Shown here: piece after piece, positions 62,638-64,000 of the stretch
How positions within the stretch are numbered: the stretch's first letter is position 1
How the letters are laid out: each line of letters opens with the position of its first letter
Source: Sphingobacterium thalpophilum
Lineage (GTDB): Bacteria; Bacteroidota; Bacteroidia; Sphingobacteriales; Sphingobacteriaceae
Length of the DNA: 64,000 nt
Assembly: GCF_038396785.1 (NCBI RefSeq)
Contig: NZ_CP151087.1
Span: forward strand, 1,860,001 to 1,924,000
Reading direction: 5' to 3'
Position numbers and translations under genes: made by a program
Notes under the pieces: generated by a model
What the model saw: only the letters and a program-made list of their open reading frames with translations
Databases searched by the model: none
What the model was told of the DNA's origin: nothing

Positions 62638-64000
62638 TTAGCATAAGACCTGCCATTCCACCTCCATAAACGTATTTCGGGTACGGTCTCTCCGCCAAGC
62701 TTTCCACAATGTACTACCACCATAAATTGAATTCTCGTCTCTTTCCGCATAGTTCAAGCTGGGAGCCACAAATATAGACATGCGCTCACTTAGTTTAAAC
62801 GCCGGAATTACCCGCAGCGAGGACTGATGATTATCCAGGCTTTTAAATTTCTCTGTCAGATAATTACGTGTAGCTATTTCCGTACGCAGACTAAACTTGG
62901 TCCTATTGATCAATACTGCACCTAAACCTGCTTCAAAGGCATATTTATCCGGTCTGTTGCCATCGAGTGCCCTATTGATCGATAATATACTATAGAGTAC
63001 ACGACCACCTGAACGAAATTGTAATCCGAGATAGCGATCCTCATTGACCGCTACTGAAAGACTCTGCTCACCATTTTTAATAAAATTAAGCAGACCAATG
63101 GGATAATCACTACTATCGGCAATATTAACGATACCTGCCACCTGAACTCCGCTTACTTTTTTAGCTTTATTAGCGATGCCTGCTAATTGACTTCCAACAG
63201 TCGATTCGCTATTGTTAAGTATGCTAGCAAGCTGTGTCTTTCCTGGAGCCTCATTGGCTAAATTTACAACACCAGCGATTTGAACACCTCTAACCGTATC
63301 CGCTTTGTTAAAAACACCCGCTATTTGCAGACCTTTCACTTCCCCGGAAACATGGTTTCCCACACCGGCGATCTGTACCCCACTTACATTTCCTCCTACA
63401 CCATTGAAGACGCCTGCCACTTGCAAACCTTTCATTTCTCCGAACACACGGTTTCCTACACCGGCAAGTTGTACACCACGCACACTTCCCCCAACGGCAT
63501 TGAAAACACCGCCCATTTGCAAGCCTTGCATATCATATTGATTAATATTAAATACGCCACCAAGCTCAATACCTTTTACCCCCGCAGTAGATCCACCAAT
63601 AATGTTTATGGAAAATTTATTCACAATTTGCGATTGTATAAAACCATGTGTACTTAATCCCGGTGTCATCGAAATTTGGTATGGGCTATACAAAAACATC
63701 CCGCCTAAATTCATACTTTGGATCTTTTGGGCAGGAGACAGAAATACCCGTCCCCAAAAAGATCGATAAAGACCATGATCTTCTTCATACCCTTCAAAAT
63801 AGCCATATTCACGCTTCTTCTTATCGCCAATTTGCGCTTCTATCGGAAAAATCACCATAACACTGGTGTCCCGAAAAGCCTCCTTACTAACGTTCACTGC
63901 AATGAGATTACTTTTTTTCTTTACGTCCAGCTCAAAGTAGCCATTTCGGTCCGTCAACGTAGACAATAAAGCACTTCGATCAAAGATACTGGCATTGGAA
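62638..64000 (-). CDS. LA_2272-type surface-repeat protein (5' end outside window)
   Basis: The frame is open to the window edge; upstream of the TTG at 63966 the sequence still reads like protein (SIFDRSALLSTLTDRNGYFE), so the start lies beyond 64000. The visible N-terminal part is a carboxypeptidase-D-like regulatory domain (TDRNGYFELDVKKKSNLIAV). Then about nine imperfect repeats of about 20 residues, with the core G[LV]Q[LIV]AGV[FGV]N, fit the LA_2272 surface-repeat family. The C-terminal about 150 residues are beta-rich and could form a barrel. Surface location inferred; function unknown. Confidence 0.85.
   Translation of the reverse strand, partial: SNASIFDRSALLSTLTDRNGYFELDVKKKSNLIAVNVSKEAFRDTSVMVIFPIEAQIGDKKKREYGYFEGYEEDHGLYRSFWGRVFLSPAQKIQSMNLGGMFLYSPYQISMTPGLSTHGFIQSQIVNKFSINIIGGSTAGVKGIELGGVFNINQYDMQGLQMGGVFNAVGGSVRGVQLAGVGNRVFGEMKGLQVAGVFNGVGGNVSGVQIAGVGNHVSGEVKGLQIAGVFNKADTVRGVQIAGVVNLANEAPGKTQLASILNNSESTVGSQLAGIANKAKKVSGVQVAGIVNIADSSDYPIGLLNFIKNGEQSLSVAVNEDRYLGLQFRSGGRVLYSILSINRALDGNRPDKYAFEAGLGAVLINRTKFSLRTEIATRNYLTEKFKSLDNHQSSLRVIPAFKLSERMSIFVAPSLNYAERDENSIYGGSTLWKAWRRDRTRNTFMEVEWQVLC

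Noticed and set aside
1..64000. tRNA, rRNA and CRISPR loci
   Set aside because: No TTCGANTC-type T-loop with a CCA-proximal stem, no rRNA-like block and no regularly spaced 25-40-bp direct repeats were found by eye; a tRNAscan or CRISPR search could still find something missed.

Overview
The window reads as chromosomal DNA of a Sphingobacterium-like Bacteroidota. Support comes from five SusC/TonB-receptor or SusD-type genes in addition to a second complete SusC/SusD pair, many lipoproteins with an L-x-x-C lipobox, no Shine-Dalgarno sequences, TAnnTTTG promoter boxes, FecI/FecR regulation, and families largely confined to this phylum (BACON, DUF1735, M57 HEIGH peptidase, DUF4286, DUF6600). There are no rRNA, tRNA or CRISPR loci that I could see.

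Layout. 1-1549: 3'-truncated dnaX with an A10 slippery run. 1924-2619: orphan lipoprotein. 2733-13656 (minus): a polysaccharide-utilisation-type operon, NHL/IPT lipoprotein -> SusC -> SusD -> DUF1735 lipoprotein -> BACON lipoprotein -> Tat-type calcineurin-like phosphoesterase; it has no glycoside hydrolase. 13657-25700: a variable, decaying region with phased short repeats, an AraC regulator, a tlpA-susC pair whose susC is truncated, a pseudogene with two stops, an unexplained structured stretch at 19755-19948, a small XRE protein, an Rpn nuclease lacking its catalytic segment, a transglutaminase-like protein, and an M57 metalloprotease broken by an IS3-family element and by a nonsense codon. 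25983-30273: TonB receptor plus beta-helix-like lipoprotein. 30603-33372: a perfect 58-bp palindrome followed by an ABC ATPase, a His-rich FtsX-type permease and a DUF3299-like protein, probably a metal (zinc?) system.

33455-47026 is mostly housekeeping on the minus strand: rsmE, a CNNM/CorC-type protein, ppa, DedA, HIT, greA, a response regulator and histidine kinase in one operon with an S9-peptidase homologue that has lost its Ser and His catalytic residues, DUF4286, DUF983, a small membrane protein, an RluA-type pseudouridine synthase, and an MlaE-F-D-like lipid transport operon. 47283-53993: a DUF6600 protein, pncB, a methyltransferase, an ECF sigma factor with a HEAT-like putative anti-sigma and a DUF4097 protein, and a lipocalin-like lipoprotein. 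54062-60959: a FecI-FecR-SusC(STN)-SusD cell-surface-signalling locus with no hydrolase. 61175-64000: an FMN reductase, a VF530 protein, a J-domain/KTSC fusion and a 5'-truncated surface-repeat protein.

The items I consider most worth following are the pseudo-peptidase two-component operon (38126-42398), the palindrome and His-rich ABC system (30603-33372), the dnaX slippage site (392-401), the 11-bp phased arrays (14198-14502), and the structured element at 19755-19948. All functional statements are from reading sequence and family memory; no search was run.
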